A stretch of 64,000 bases of DNA from Pseudomonadota bacterium. Its GTDB lineage: Bacteria; Pseudomonadota; Gammaproteobacteria; Burkholderiales; Rhodocyclaceae. The stretch's first letter is position 1, and each line of letters opens with the position of its first letter. The notes under the pieces were generated by a model. The model was not told where the DNA came from and did not search any database. It saw nothing but the letters and a program-made list of their open reading frames with translations. Shown here one piece after another: positions 24,475 to 32,066 of this stretch. The stretch covers positions 60,851 to 124,850 of the forward strand of contig JAGTRT010000010.1 of NCBI GenBank assembly GCA_018261895.1, read 5' to 3'. The position numbers and the translations under genes were made by a program.

Positions 24475-25758
24475 TCATCCGCCCCTCACCGTTTTACGCG
24501 TTTCCGCCGCCAGCCGGTCGCTGCTCAGGGCTTCGAGGAAGGCGACGATGTCGGCCACTTCCTTGTCGCCAATCGGGGAGCGATCGGTCTTGCCGAGCTG
24601 GCGGTCGTCGTTGAGCCAGGCGTTGAGCTTGCCGGAGCGGCCAAGCTGGGCGCTGGCCATGATGCGGACGACTTCCTCGAGCTTGTCGACCGAGCCGTTG
24701 TGCAGCCACGGACCGGTCAGCGCGACGTTGCGCAGCGAGGCGATGCGCCAGGTGCCGCGCTTGCCGTCGAGCAGCAGGTCGTACTGCTTTTCGTAGGGCG
24801 TGGCGTTGGCGGGGAAGATGCGGAAGGCCGATTCGCCGCCGACCAGTCCAGCATCGCTGAAGCTCGGGCCGCGATGGCAGAGCACGCAGCCGACCGACTC
24901 GAAGAGCGCCATGCCGCGCAGCTGGGCCGGCGTCAGCGCCGTTGCATCGCCGCGCACGAAGCGGTCGTAGGGTGCGTCGGGCGTGATGAGCGTGCGCTCG
25001 TAGGCGGCGATGGCCTGGGCGACGCGGACGAAGCTGATCGGCTCGCTGTCGCCGAAGGCCCGGGCAAAATCCTTGCGATAGCTGGCGTCGAGACGCAGGC
25101 GGCGCTCGGCTTCGGCCGGCGTCGACATCCCCATCTCGATGGGGTTGAGGATCGGCCCCATGGCCTGTTCCTCGAGCGTGGCGGCGCGGCCATCCCAGAA
25201 CAGGCGCGACATGAAGGCGGCGTTCCAGACCGTCGGCGTATTGCGCGGCCCGCGTTGCTGCTCGATGCCGAGCGCCGTCGACCGGGCGTCGGCACCGGCG
25301 TGGCTGTAAAGATCATGGCAACTGGCGCAGGACAGGGTGCCGTCGCCGGACAACCGCTTTTCGTTGAAGAGCCGCTTGCCGAGCACGACCTTGGCCGCAT
25401 TGCCAGGGTTGTCGGCCGGCTCGGGCGCCTGCTCGGGCAGCGCCTGCCATACGTAATGGGCCGGCCGCATGGCTGCCGGGTTGAGGAAGGACGCGTCGCC
25501 CTCGACGCTCAAGCGCTCGGCCACGGGTCGATCGAGCAGGGGTGCGATGGTCTGCTCGGGCAGGCGTTCGATGGCAATCGCCACCGCCATCTTTATACCG
25601 AAGGCGACAAAGCCCATGCCGAACAGGCCGGTGAGCAACCAGCGGCCGGCGACATTGAGGCCGGCGAAGGGCCCGAGTTCCTTGTGCACCATGAGGGCCA
25701 GGCTGGCGAAGCCGATGAGGACGGCGGGAAGGCCGATGTCGAGGAGTGCGTTGTCCAT
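24475..25758 (-). CDS. membrane-anchored di-haem cytochrome c peroxidase (CcpA/MauG family)
   Basis: 427 residues. Reduces hydrogen peroxide with electrons from cytochrome c on the periplasmic face, or acts as a MauG-like oxidase. Two c-type haem sites are visible: CASCH (LSCASCHDLYSH) near residue 145 and CVLCH (GCVLCHRGPSFSD) near residue 293. The core motif RNTPTVWNAAFMSRLFWDGRAATLEEQA is typical of the family. Unlike soluble periplasmic CcpA, the N-terminal 70 residues hold two hydrophobic helices (LPAVLIGFASLALMV; WLLTGLFGMGFVAFGIKMAVAIAI), so it is probably anchored. A DUF4242 gene lies 50 bp upstream on the same strand and may share its promoter. Confidence 0.92.
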   Translation of the reverse strand: MDNALLDIGLPAVLIGFASLALMVHKELGPFAGLNVAGRWLLTGLFGMGFVAFGIKMAVAIAIERLPEQTIAPLLDRPVAERLSVEGDASFLNPAAMRPAHYVWQALPEQAPEPADNPGNAAKVVLGKRLFNEKRLSGDGTLSCASCHDLYSHAGADARSTALGIEQQRGPRNTPTVWNAAFMSRLFWDGRAATLEEQAMGPILNPIEMGMSTPAEAERRLRLDASYRKDFARAFGDSEPISFVRVAQAIAAYERTLITPDAPYDRFVRGDATALTPAQLRGMALFESVGCVLCHRGPSFSDAGLVGGESAFRIFPANATPYEKQYDLLLDGKRGTWRIASLRNVALTGPWLHNGSVDKLEEVVRIMASAQLGRSGKLNAWLNDDRQLGKTDRSPIGDKEVADIVAFLEALSSDRLAAETRKTVRGG

Positions 25759-25808
25759 GATGGAATCTCGCTGAGCGTCAGCGGTGGGTCGCCCCGCCGC
25801 CAGGTGGC

Positions 25809-26111
25809 TTACGTGCGGCGACGGAAGAAGGTGTCGCCCGGCGTGGCCGTGGTGATTTCGGTGATGTCGTCGAAGGGCAACCCGACACGCGCATGCGCCC
25901 GGCGCACCGCATCGGCATCCGGCGCCAGGTTCAGGCAGAAGGCGCGCCCATCGGCGTAACCGACATGGGTGCGCAAGGGGATGACGCCCTCGGCCTGGCA
26001 GGCGGTTTCGTACTGCGCGAAAAAGACCTCGAAGTCATCCGCGCTCAGTTGCGCCGGAAAGGTGCCGCGGCTGCGGTCGTGGGTATCGAGAAAATAACGC
26101 ATGGCTTGCAT
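25809..26111 (-). CDS. DUF4242 (SCO4226-like) small ferredoxin-fold protein
   Basis: 100 residues. The pattern MRYFLDTHDRSRGTFPAQLSADDF...HVGYADGRAFCLNLAPDADAVRRAHARVGLPFDDITEI matches DUF4242. One member, SCO4226, is described as a nickel-binding protein with a ferredoxin-like fold. Its role in the cell is unknown. It precedes the cytochrome peroxidase by 50 bp and is probably the first gene of that transcript. A 16-bp palindrome TGTAGC-AAAA-GCTACA lies about 70 bp upstream. Confidence 0.8.
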   Translation of the reverse strand: MQAMRYFLDTHDRSRGTFPAQLSADDFEVFFAQYETACQAEGVIPLRTHVGYADGRAFCLNLAPDADAVRRAHARVGLPFDDITEITTATPGDTFFRRRT

Positions 26112-26180
26112 TTGGCTGTTCTCCAGAAATCGCTATGGAATATAGCGAGGCCCAGCTTAGGCCCGGGCCGAAGGGCGGTC

Positions 26181-26196
26181 TGTAGCAAAAGCTACA
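26181..26196. promoter_or_regulatory. palindromic operator candidate TGTAGC-N4-GCTACA
   Basis: A perfect 6-bp inverted repeat with spacer AAAA in the divergent region between the DUF4242 gene and enoyl-CoA hydratase. It has the size of a dimeric repressor site. The regulator is unknown. Confidence 0.35.
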
Positions 26197-26225
26197 CAAG
26201 GAAGGGGCAATGCAACCGGGCTGTG

Positions 26226-26262
26226 ATTTTCGTTTTTGGCCGTTTTTTCCGGTTGACCGTAA
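26226..26262 (-). repeat. dispersed 35-bp element, copy 5
   Basis: On the minus strand it reads ACGGTCAACCGG, A6, CGGCCAAAAACGAAAAT. It lies in the divergent gap, about 70 bp upstream of the enoyl-CoA hydratase ATG. Confidence 0.85.
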
Positions 26263-26333
26263 GATTCACCGCTCGGCGTAGAATCAGCCTTTCCGGATAA
26301 GCCTCAACCCATAACACCAACGCTGGAGACACC

Positions 26334-27122
26334 ATGACCACCACCGAACCGCTCGTCCTGCGCACCGACCGCGCCGACGGCCTGACCACACTGACCCTCA
26401 ACCGCCCGAACGCCTTCAACTCGCTGTCGAAGGATCTGCTCACCGCCCTGCGGGCCGAACTGGACGCCATCGCCGCCAGCGAAACCGTGCGCGTCGTGGT
26501 CATCGCCGGCGCCGGCAAGGCCTTCTGCTCCGGCCACGACCTCAAGGAAATGCGCGCCAACCACAGCAAGGACTACATGCAGGCGCTGTTCAAGCAATGC
26601 GGCGAACTCATGCTGACCATCACGAAAATGCCGCAGCCGGTCATCGCCCGCGTGCATGGCATCGCCACCGCCGCCGGCTGCCAGCTGGTGTCGATGTGCG
26701 ACCTGGCCGTCGCTGCCGACGTGTCGAAGTTCGCCGTGTCGGGCATCAATGTCGGCCTGTTCTGCTCAACGCCGGCCGTCGGCCTGGCGCGCAACCTCGG
26801 TCGCAAGGCGGCGCTCGAAATGCTGCTTACCGGCGAATTCATCGACGCCATGGAAGCCAGGGCCAAGGGCCTGGTCAATCGCGTCGTGCCGCTCGACGCC
26901 CTGGACGCCGAAATCGAACGACTGGCCGGCAGTATCCTCGGCAAGAGCGCCGTCGCCATCCGCACCGGCAAGGGCATGTTCTACAAGCAACTGGAAATGG
27001 GGCTCGAAGATGCCTACGCCTACGCCGCCGAAGTCATGGCCTGCAACATGATGAGCGAGGACGCCGGCGAAGGCATCGACGCCTTCATGCAAAAGCGCAA
27101 GCCGGAATACAAGGGCTGCTGA
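26334..27122 (+). CDS. enoyl-CoA hydratase/isomerase family protein
   Basis: 262 residues, the usual crotonase length. Hydrates 2-enoyl-CoA in beta-oxidation or a related acyl-CoA reaction. The crotonase signatures are present: the oxyanion-hole motif AGKAFCSGHDLKEM, and MPQPVIARVHGIATAAGCQLVSMCDLAVA. The pattern GHDLKEMRANHSK resembles the ECHDC3-like subgroup. The usual catalytic Glu region reads INVGLFCSTPAVGLARNLG, with no clear pair of glutamates, so hydratase activity is uncertain. The gene appears monocistronic. Confidence 0.88.
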   Translation: MTTTEPLVLRTDRADGLTTLTLNRPNAFNSLSKDLLTALRAELDAIAASETVRVVVIAGAGKAFCSGHDLKEMRANHSKDYMQALFKQCGELMLTITKMPQPVIARVHGIATAAGCQLVSMCDLAVAADVSKFAVSGINVGLFCSTPAVGLARNLGRKAALEMLLTGEFIDAMEARAKGLVNRVVPLDALDAEIERLAGSILGKSAVAIRTGKGMFYKQLEMGLEDAYAYAAEVMACNMMSEDAGEGIDAFMQKRKPEYKGC

Positions 27123-27158
27123 CGAACCGGGCTTCGTTTCCGAGCCGGCCCGCTCGTC

Positions 27159-27178
27159 ATCCCCGCGCAAGCGGGGAT
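27159..27178. repeat. short palindromic GC-rich intergenic repeat
   Basis: ATCCCCGC-GCAA-GCGGGGAT inside CGTCATCCCCGCGC. It is of the common bacterial type in which a GCGGG(G/A)AT arm is inverted, scattered between genes in many Proteobacteria. It lies 36 bp after the enoyl-CoA hydratase stop. Confidence 0.5.
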
Positions 27179-27210
27179 CCAGCTGGTTGAACCGGGTAGA
27201 ATTCCCGCCC

Positions 27211-28308
27211 ATGCCGTTTCCCCGCCCGCTCCTGCTGGTCCTCTTTGTCGCTGCGCTGGGCGCCGCCTTCTGGCGCGCGCCCGCCCCGGCGCCGACCGGC
27301 TTCACGCCCCCGGCCAAAGCCCTGGCAGCGCTGCCGGCCAGCTTCGTCGGTGAAATGCTGTGGCGCGACACCAGCGCCGTGGCCACCGCCCCCAGCCTGA
27401 GCGAATTGCCCGATGGCCGCATCGCCGCCGTCTGGCTGGCCGGGACGGACGACGCCATGACCGTGCGCCTCAACGTGCGCGACCGCGACGGCTGGCGCCA
27501 GCCGCTGCAGATCGCCAGCCGGGAAAGCACGGCCGGCGGCACCTTCGCCCGCATCGGCCAGCTCGCCAGCCCGGTGATCTACGCCGAAGGCAGCTGGCTG
27601 CACCTGTGGTACGGCAGCAGCGCGCTGGGCGATTCGATCAACCACAGCGTATCGACCGATGGCGGCAAGACCTGGACCCAGCCGGCCCGCCTGACCACCT
27701 CGCCCTTCGCCAACTTCGGCGGCCAGCTGCGTTCGCCGCCGCTGCCGCTGGCCGATGGCGGCCTCGGGCTGAGCATCGGCCACGACTTCATCGGCCGTCA
27801 CGGCGAATGGCTGCGCCTCTCGGCGACCGGCCGGATCATCGACAAGCGGCGGCTGTCCGGCACCGGCGGCAGCGCACACCCGACGAGTGCAGTGCTCGAC
27901 GAACAGCGCGCGGTTACCGTCCTGACCGCCGCCGACGCAATGCCCGCCCCGATCCGCATCGCCACCACCGCCGACGCTGGCGCGCACTGGCAGGCAACCG
28001 AAGCCCCGGCCATCACCACGCCCGCCACGCCGCTGGCCGTGCTGCGTCTGGGCAGCGGCCGCCTGCTGCTGGCCGGCAACCCGGCGACCGGACGGCAATC
28101 GCTGCTGCTCTGGCTCTCAGCCGATGAGGGCAAGACCTGGCGCGAAGCGCGCACGGTCGACACGGCCGCCGACGGCGGCGCCGACTACACGCACCCGGCC
28201 CTGCTGCTCGGCCGCGACGGCCGCATCCACCTCGCCTACGCCTGGCGCCAGCAAGGCATCAAGTACGTTGCCTTCAGCGAAGCCTGGCTCGACGGGGGGC
28301 AGCCATGA
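27211..28308 (+). CDS. sialidase/BNR-repeat-like exported protein
   Basis: 365 residues from ATG at 27211 (MPFPRPLLLVLFVAALGAAFW); an in-frame start 24 bases earlier is less likely. An N-terminal hydrophobic signal or anchor (residues 6-22) is followed by a six-bladed propeller-like domain. It holds Asp-box (BNR) motifs: HSVSTDGGKTWTQPA, TADAGAHWQAT and LSADEGKTWREA (S-x-D-x-G-x-T-W). Such proteins bind or hydrolyse glycans, but catalytic residues of a true sialidase cannot be confirmed here. The last codons overlap the next gene by four bases (ATGA), so the two are coupled. Confidence 0.82.
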   Translation: MPFPRPLLLVLFVAALGAAFWRAPAPAPTGFTPPAKALAALPASFVGEMLWRDTSAVATAPSLSELPDGRIAAVWLAGTDDAMTVRLNVRDRDGWRQPLQIASRESTAGGTFARIGQLASPVIYAEGSWLHLWYGSSALGDSINHSVSTDGGKTWTQPARLTTSPFANFGGQLRSPPLPLADGGLGLSIGHDFIGRHGEWLRLSATGRIIDKRRLSGTGGSAHPTSAVLDEQRAVTVLTAADAMPAPIRIATTADAGAHWQATEAPAITTPATPLAVLRLGSGRLLLAGNPATGRQSLLLWLSADEGKTWREARTVDTAADGGADYTHPALLLGRDGRIHLAYAWRQQGIKYVAFSEAWLDGGQP

Positions 28309-28853
28309 ACATCCTCGCCGCGTACGGCCTGCTCGCCCATGCCGTGATCTTCGGCGCGCTGGCCACGCTGATCCCGCTCGGCGAACTGCGCGCCCGGGTG
28401 GCGCTGTCGGCCAGTACGCTCGCCCTGCTCGTCGGCATCGCGCCGGGCATGCACGCCTATTTCGGCACGCCGTCGCTGACCCTGCTCGCCCTGGCCGTGA
28501 TTCAGCTGGCCGACAAGACGCCCTCGCCGCTGACCTATCGGCCGGCCCTCGGCCTGCTCGCCTTCGCCCTGCCCTTCTACGCGACGGCGCTCGGCCTGGG
28601 GACGTTCGACCCCTATGCCCTCGGCTACCAGCCGGCCCTGCTGCTCGGCGTGTTGCTGCCGCTCGGCCTGGCCCTGTGGTGGAAGCGGCAGGATGCCTGG
28701 TTGGCGATCCTCGCCATCGATCTCGCCGGCTACGCCAGCGGCGTCTTCGGCAATCTGTGGGATGTGCTGTTCGACCCGCTGCTCGTCATGCTGGCGCTGA
28801 TCGTCGTCGGCCGGCAGCAGGTGGTGCGCCTTATCGCGTCAAGGACTCGCTGA
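28305..28853 (+). CDS. hypothetical polytopic membrane protein
   Basis: 182 residues with about six hydrophobic segments (for example LLAHAVIFGALATLIPL, LTLLALAVIQLA, PALLLGVLLPLGLALWW, LLVMLALIVVGR). I do not recognise the family. Its start overlaps the stop of the sialidase-like gene, so it is probably translated with it and may anchor or help export that protein. The stop overlaps the convergent double-receiver gene by 23 bases. Confidence 0.75.
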   Translation: MNILAAYGLLAHAVIFGALATLIPLGELRARVALSASTLALLVGIAPGMHAYFGTPSLTLLALAVIQLADKTPSPLTYRPALGLLAFALPFYATALGLGTFDPYALGYQPALLLGVLLPLGLALWWKRQDAWLAILAIDLAGYASGVFGNLWDVLFDPLLVMLALIVVGRQQVVRLIASRTR

Positions 28854-29631
28854 TCAGGCGCCGGATGGTGCCGGCTTCGAAAGGCTTGTCGCAGATGGCC
28901 GAGACGCCGGCCCGCTCAACGGCCGCCAGGCGGCCCATGTTCTGCTCGCTGGTCACCATCAGCACCGGCACTTCGGCCTGCCAGCTTTGCGTGCGGATGT
29001 ATTCGGTCAGCTCGCGGCCGTCCATTTCCGGCATGTTGTAGTCGGTGATGACGAGGTCGACCATGGCCTGTTCGAGCAGGGCAACGGCCTCCTTGCCATC
29101 GACCGCCTCGGTGACGCGCTCGATGCCCAGCTCGGCAAGCAGCCGACGCAGGTGGCGGCGCGACGAGAGGCTGTCGTCGACGAGCAGGACGCGCAGGTTT
29201 TCGATTTCGGCAACATCCAGGTCTTCGGGCGGATTGAGGTAATCGGCCGCGGCGTAGAGGGCGCGCGACAACTGCTGTTCGTTGAAGGGCTTGGCGACAA
29301 TGCTGCAGGCGCCGGACTGGCGCACGGGTTCGAGCACTTGCGGCCGGGTTTCGCTGGAGACGAGAATGAAGGGCACGGTTTCGAAATCGGCGTTGGCGCG
29401 CATGGCGGCGACGAGTTCGGTGCCCGGCTGGTCGGGCAGGTAGAGGCTGCTGATCACGATGACGTTCGTCGCATGGCCCTTGAGCGCGGCCAGGGCGGCC
29501 TTGGCGGAATCGACGTGCGTTACCTTGCGGACACCCTGATGCTCAAGCATGCGCGTGACCAGATGCGCCTGCATTGCCGACGGCTCGACGAGGATGATCG
29601 ACAGGTCGGCCAGGGAAGTTGTCAGTGCCAT
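28831..29631 (-). CDS. tandem receiver-domain protein, first receiver lacking its Asp
   Basis: 266 residues with two CheY-like receivers and no output domain. The second (about 145-262) is intact: VDD at 151-153, phosphoacceptor Asp197 (VITDYNMPEMDG) and CDKPF. In the first (about 11-130) the phosphoacceptor position is Ser62 (VISSLYLPDQPG) and the acidic pair is reduced to one Glu (LVEPS), while the conserved Lys114 (AKPF) is kept. It is probably a phosphorylation-independent adaptor fused to a working receiver. No kinase lies beside it; the nearest is the hybrid kinase 2.4 kb away on the other strand. Confidence 0.9.
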   Translation of the reverse strand: MALTTSLADLSIILVEPSAMQAHLVTRMLEHQGVRKVTHVDSAKAALAALKGHATNVIVISSLYLPDQPGTELVAAMRANADFETVPFILVSSETRPQVLEPVRQSGACSIVAKPFNEQQLSRALYAAADYLNPPEDLDVAEIENLRVLLVDDSLSSRRHLRRLLAELGIERVTEAVDGKEAVALLEQAMVDLVITDYNMPEMDGRELTEYIRTQSWQAEVPVLMVTSEQNMGRLAAVERAGVSAICDKPFEAGTIRRLISESLTR

Positions 29632-29707
29632 GCGATCACTCCGAAATACCAGGGAATGATCTCACTATAGCAGCGGGCAGCCCTTGTGGGGCCGCCCGGT
29701 AGTGCGT

Positions 29708-30262
29708 TTAGCGACTCAGGCGAGCGGCGATGTCGGCGACGCGCTGGCCGTAGCGCTTGGCCGTTTCGAGGTCGCCGGCCGGAATTTCATCGACGCCGGC
29801 ATCGGACGGCGAACGAACGAGCAGGCCGACCGAACCGCCCAGATGATTGACGTCGGCGTGCGTCGCGGCCTTGGTGTTGGCCGGCAGCAAACCGAGGCTG
29901 ACCCACAGGCCGCCATGCTGCGAGGCCAGCGTCTGCAGCTGGATCATCGTCGCGCCCTTGTCGCCGACCGGGCTGGCGCTGTTGGTGAAGCCACCGAACA
30001 CCTTGTCCTGCCAGGCGCGGGTGTACCAGGCCTTGGACGAGGCATCGGCAAACTTCTTGAACTGCCAGCTCGGGCCGCCCATGTAGGTCGGCGTGCCGAA
30101 GATGATGGCGTCGGCCGCGGCCAGCTTGTCCCAGCCGCCTTCGGGCAGGTTGCCTTCGGCATCGATGGCGAGCAGCTCGGCGCCGGCGCCTTCGGCGACG
30201 ACTTCGGCGACATGCTTGGTGTGGCCGTAGCCGGAGTGATAGACGACGATGGTTTTGCTCAT
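29708..30262 (-). CDS. flavodoxin-fold NAD(P)H:quinone oxidoreductase (WrbA-like)
   Basis: 184 residues from ATG at 30262 (MSKTIVVYHSGYGHTKHVAEVVAEGA); an in-frame start 39 bases upstream lies in the pirin gap. The FMN phosphate loop HSGYGHTKHV and the motif FGTPTYMGGPSWQFKKF are typical of WrbA and related two-electron quinone reductases. VFGGFTNSAS and the C-terminal region also fit. The gene is 36 bp from the pirin stop on the same strand and probably forms an operon with it. The divergent LysR regulator is a likely controller. Confidence 0.9.
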   Translation of the reverse strand: MSKTIVVYHSGYGHTKHVAEVVAEGAGAELLAIDAEGNLPEGGWDKLAAADAIIFGTPTYMGGPSWQFKKFADASSKAWYTRAWQDKVFGGFTNSASPVGDKGATMIQLQTLASQHGGLWVSLGLLPANTKAATHADVNHLGGSVGLLVRSPSDAGVDEIPAGDLETAKRYGQRVADIAARLSR

Positions 30263-30297
30263 GGCGTTCTCCTTTTTCATACTCGTTGGGGTGGGGT

Positions 30298-31005
30298 TCA
30301 TGCCTGGGGCGGCAGGTCGAAGAGCAGGAATTCCGCCTCATCGCTTGCCAGGAAGTTCAATGCGGTTTCGTCGGCGATTTTTGCACCGTCGCCGGACTTT
30401 AGCGTTTTGCCGTTTATTTCCAGTTGACCGTAGATAACCTGCACGTAGGCCAGGCGACCGCGCTGCAGGCCGTAGTCGATCGTTTCGCCACCGGCCAGCA
30501 CGGTGGCCCACAGGCGGGCGTCCTGGCCGATGGTCGTGCTGCCATCGGCACCGTCGGGCGAGGCGACCAGGCGCCAGCGACCGCGCAGCTCGTCGAGCGG
30601 CAGGGCCTGCTGCTCGTAGCTGGCCGGCGTGCCGAGTTGTGCCGGCTCGATCCAGATCTGCAGGAGGTGCGTTTCCTCGTCATTCGACGGATTGAACTCG
30701 CTGTGCAGGATGCCCTGGCCAGCCGTCATTCGCTGCACTTCGCCGCGCCGGATGATGCCGCCGCTCCCCAGGCTGTCCTTGTGCTCGAGCGCGCCGGACA
30801 AAATGTAGGTAACGATTTCCATGTCGCGATGGCCATGGCGGCCGAAACCGGTACCCGGCGCGACGCGGTCTTCGTTGATGACGCGCAGCACGCCCCAGCC
30901 CATCTCGGCAGGATCGTAGTAATCGGCAAAGGAAAAGCTGTGCCGGGCGCGTAACCAGCCATGGTCGGCGTAGCCGCGTTCGGCAGAGGGGCGAAGCTGA
31001 ATCAT
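30298..31005 (-). CDS. pirin family protein (quercetinase-like bicupin)
   Basis: 235 residues. The first cupin carries metal ligands in [26 protein letters not shown] and [19 protein letters not shown], the pirin signature (His-x-His and a later Glu/His). Members such as YhhW have quercetin 2,3-dioxygenase activity or act as redox-sensitive cofactors; the substrate here is unknown. It is divergent from a LysR-type regulator, an arrangement common for pirin and quinone reductase genes under electrophile control. The flavodoxin gene follows. Confidence 0.93.
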   Translation of the reverse strand: MIQLRPSAERGYADHGWLRARHSFSFADYYDPAEMGWGVLRVINEDRVAPGTGFGRHGHRDMEIVTYILSGALEHKDSLGSGGIIRRGEVQRMTAGQGILHSEFNPSNDEETHLLQIWIEPAQLGTPASYEQQALPLDELRGRWRLVASPDGADGSTTIGQDARLWATVLAGGETIDYGLQRGRLAYVQVIYGQLEINGKTLKSGDGAKIADETALNFLASDEAEFLLFDLPPQA

Positions 31006-31019
31006 GACAGCATCCTTGT

Positions 31020-31084
31020 GAATAATTCGTATAGCTTAGTCATCATGTTATTCATGGCGTTCATTTAAAAATAGCGAATTATTC
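31020..31084. promoter_or_regulatory. inverted repeat in the pirin/LysR divergent promoter
   Basis: GAATAATTCG (31020-31029) and CGAATTATTC (31075-31084) are perfect 10-bp complements separated by 45 bp, in a very AT-rich gap between divergent starts at 31005 and 31111. They fit a pair of regulator sites in a looped LysR-type promoter. Confidence 0.5.
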
Positions 31085-31110
31085 TGAGCTTATCGTTTAA
31101 TATTTTTCAC

Positions 31111-32034
31111 ATGAAAATTTCGCTCGATCTCTTGCTCATCCTGGATGCCATCGAACGCCACGGCAGCTTCACGGCGGCGGCCGCGGCGCTGCACCGCGTC
31201 CCCTCCGCCCTGTCCCACGCCGTGGCCAAGATGGAAAGCGATCTCGGCGTCACGCTCTTCCTGCGCGAAGGCCGCAAGGCGACGCTGAACGAAGCGGGTC
31301 GAACCCTGCTCGACGACGGCCGCCACCTGCTGCGCGCCGCCAGCGAACTGGAACGTCGCGTCCAGCGCGTCGCCGACGGCTGGGAATCGGAATTGCGCAT
31401 CGCGCTCGATGCCATCATTCCGATCGAACGCATCTTCCCGCTGCTCAAACGTTTCTACGCGGCCGGACACGGCACCCAGATCCGGCTTTTCGGCGAAGTC
31501 CTCGGCGGCACCTGGGATGCACTGGCCACCGGCCGGGCCGACCTGGCCATCGGCGCGCCGGGCGATCCGCCGTCACGCGGCGGCATTGCCGCCAGCCTGC
31601 TGTGCACACACACTGATTTCGTCTTCGCCATCGCCCCCGATCACCCCTTGGCCGCGTGGCCGGACATCATTCCCGCCAGCGAACTGCTGCACCACCGGGC
31701 CATCGTCGTCGCCGACACATCGCAGGAACTCGACGCCCGCACCATCGGCCTGCTCGAAGGCCAGGACGTCCTGCGCGTCCCTGACATTCGCGCCAAGGTG
31801 GCCGCGCAGGTGGCCGGCCTGGGCATCGGCCACCTGCCGCGCTGGCTGGCCGAGCCGGAAATCGCCGCCGGACGCCTGGTCGTCAAGCCGCTCGCCGCCG
31901 CGCGTCCGTCCGTTCCGCTCCACACCGCCTGGCGCACCCGCCAGGATGGCAAGGCGCTGCTCTGGTTCGTCGAAAAACTGGCGGATGCCGAGGTCAAGCG
32001 CGCACTGACGGAAGGGCTGCACGCCGACGTTTAA
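31111..32034 (+). CDS. LysR-family transcriptional regulator
   Basis: 307 residues. The N-terminal winged HTH is MKISLDLLLILDAIERHGSFTAAAAALHRVPSALSHAVAKMESDLGVTLFLREGR, the classical LysR signature. The effector-binding domain covers about residues 90-295. It is divergently transcribed from the pirin-flavodoxin pair and most likely controls it, as is usual for this arrangement. The inverted repeat between them is the probable operator. The inducer is unknown. The stop is followed by a hybrid kinase gene. Confidence 0.93.
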   Translation: MKISLDLLLILDAIERHGSFTAAAAALHRVPSALSHAVAKMESDLGVTLFLREGRKATLNEAGRTLLDDGRHLLRAASELERRVQRVADGWESELRIALDAIIPIERIFPLLKRFYAAGHGTQIRLFGEVLGGTWDALATGRADLAIGAPGDPPSRGGIAASLLCTHTDFVFAIAPDHPLAAWPDIIPASELLHHRAIVVADTSQELDARTIGLLEGQDVLRVPDIRAKVAAQVAGLGIGHLPRWLAEPEIAAGRLVVKPLAAARPSVPLHTAWRTRQDGKALLWFVEKLADAEVKRALTEGLHADV

Positions 32035-32066
32035 GGCAAGACACAGCCGCCTCATAAAGTGCTATC

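Noticed and set aside
30402..30434. Stretch in the pirin gene resembling the dispersed element
   Set aside because: It shares GTTGACCGTA and TTTTGCCGTTT-like blocks but differs at several positions and in spacing, and it encodes a normal conserved pirin segment ([12 protein letters not shown]). It is better explained by coding constraint.
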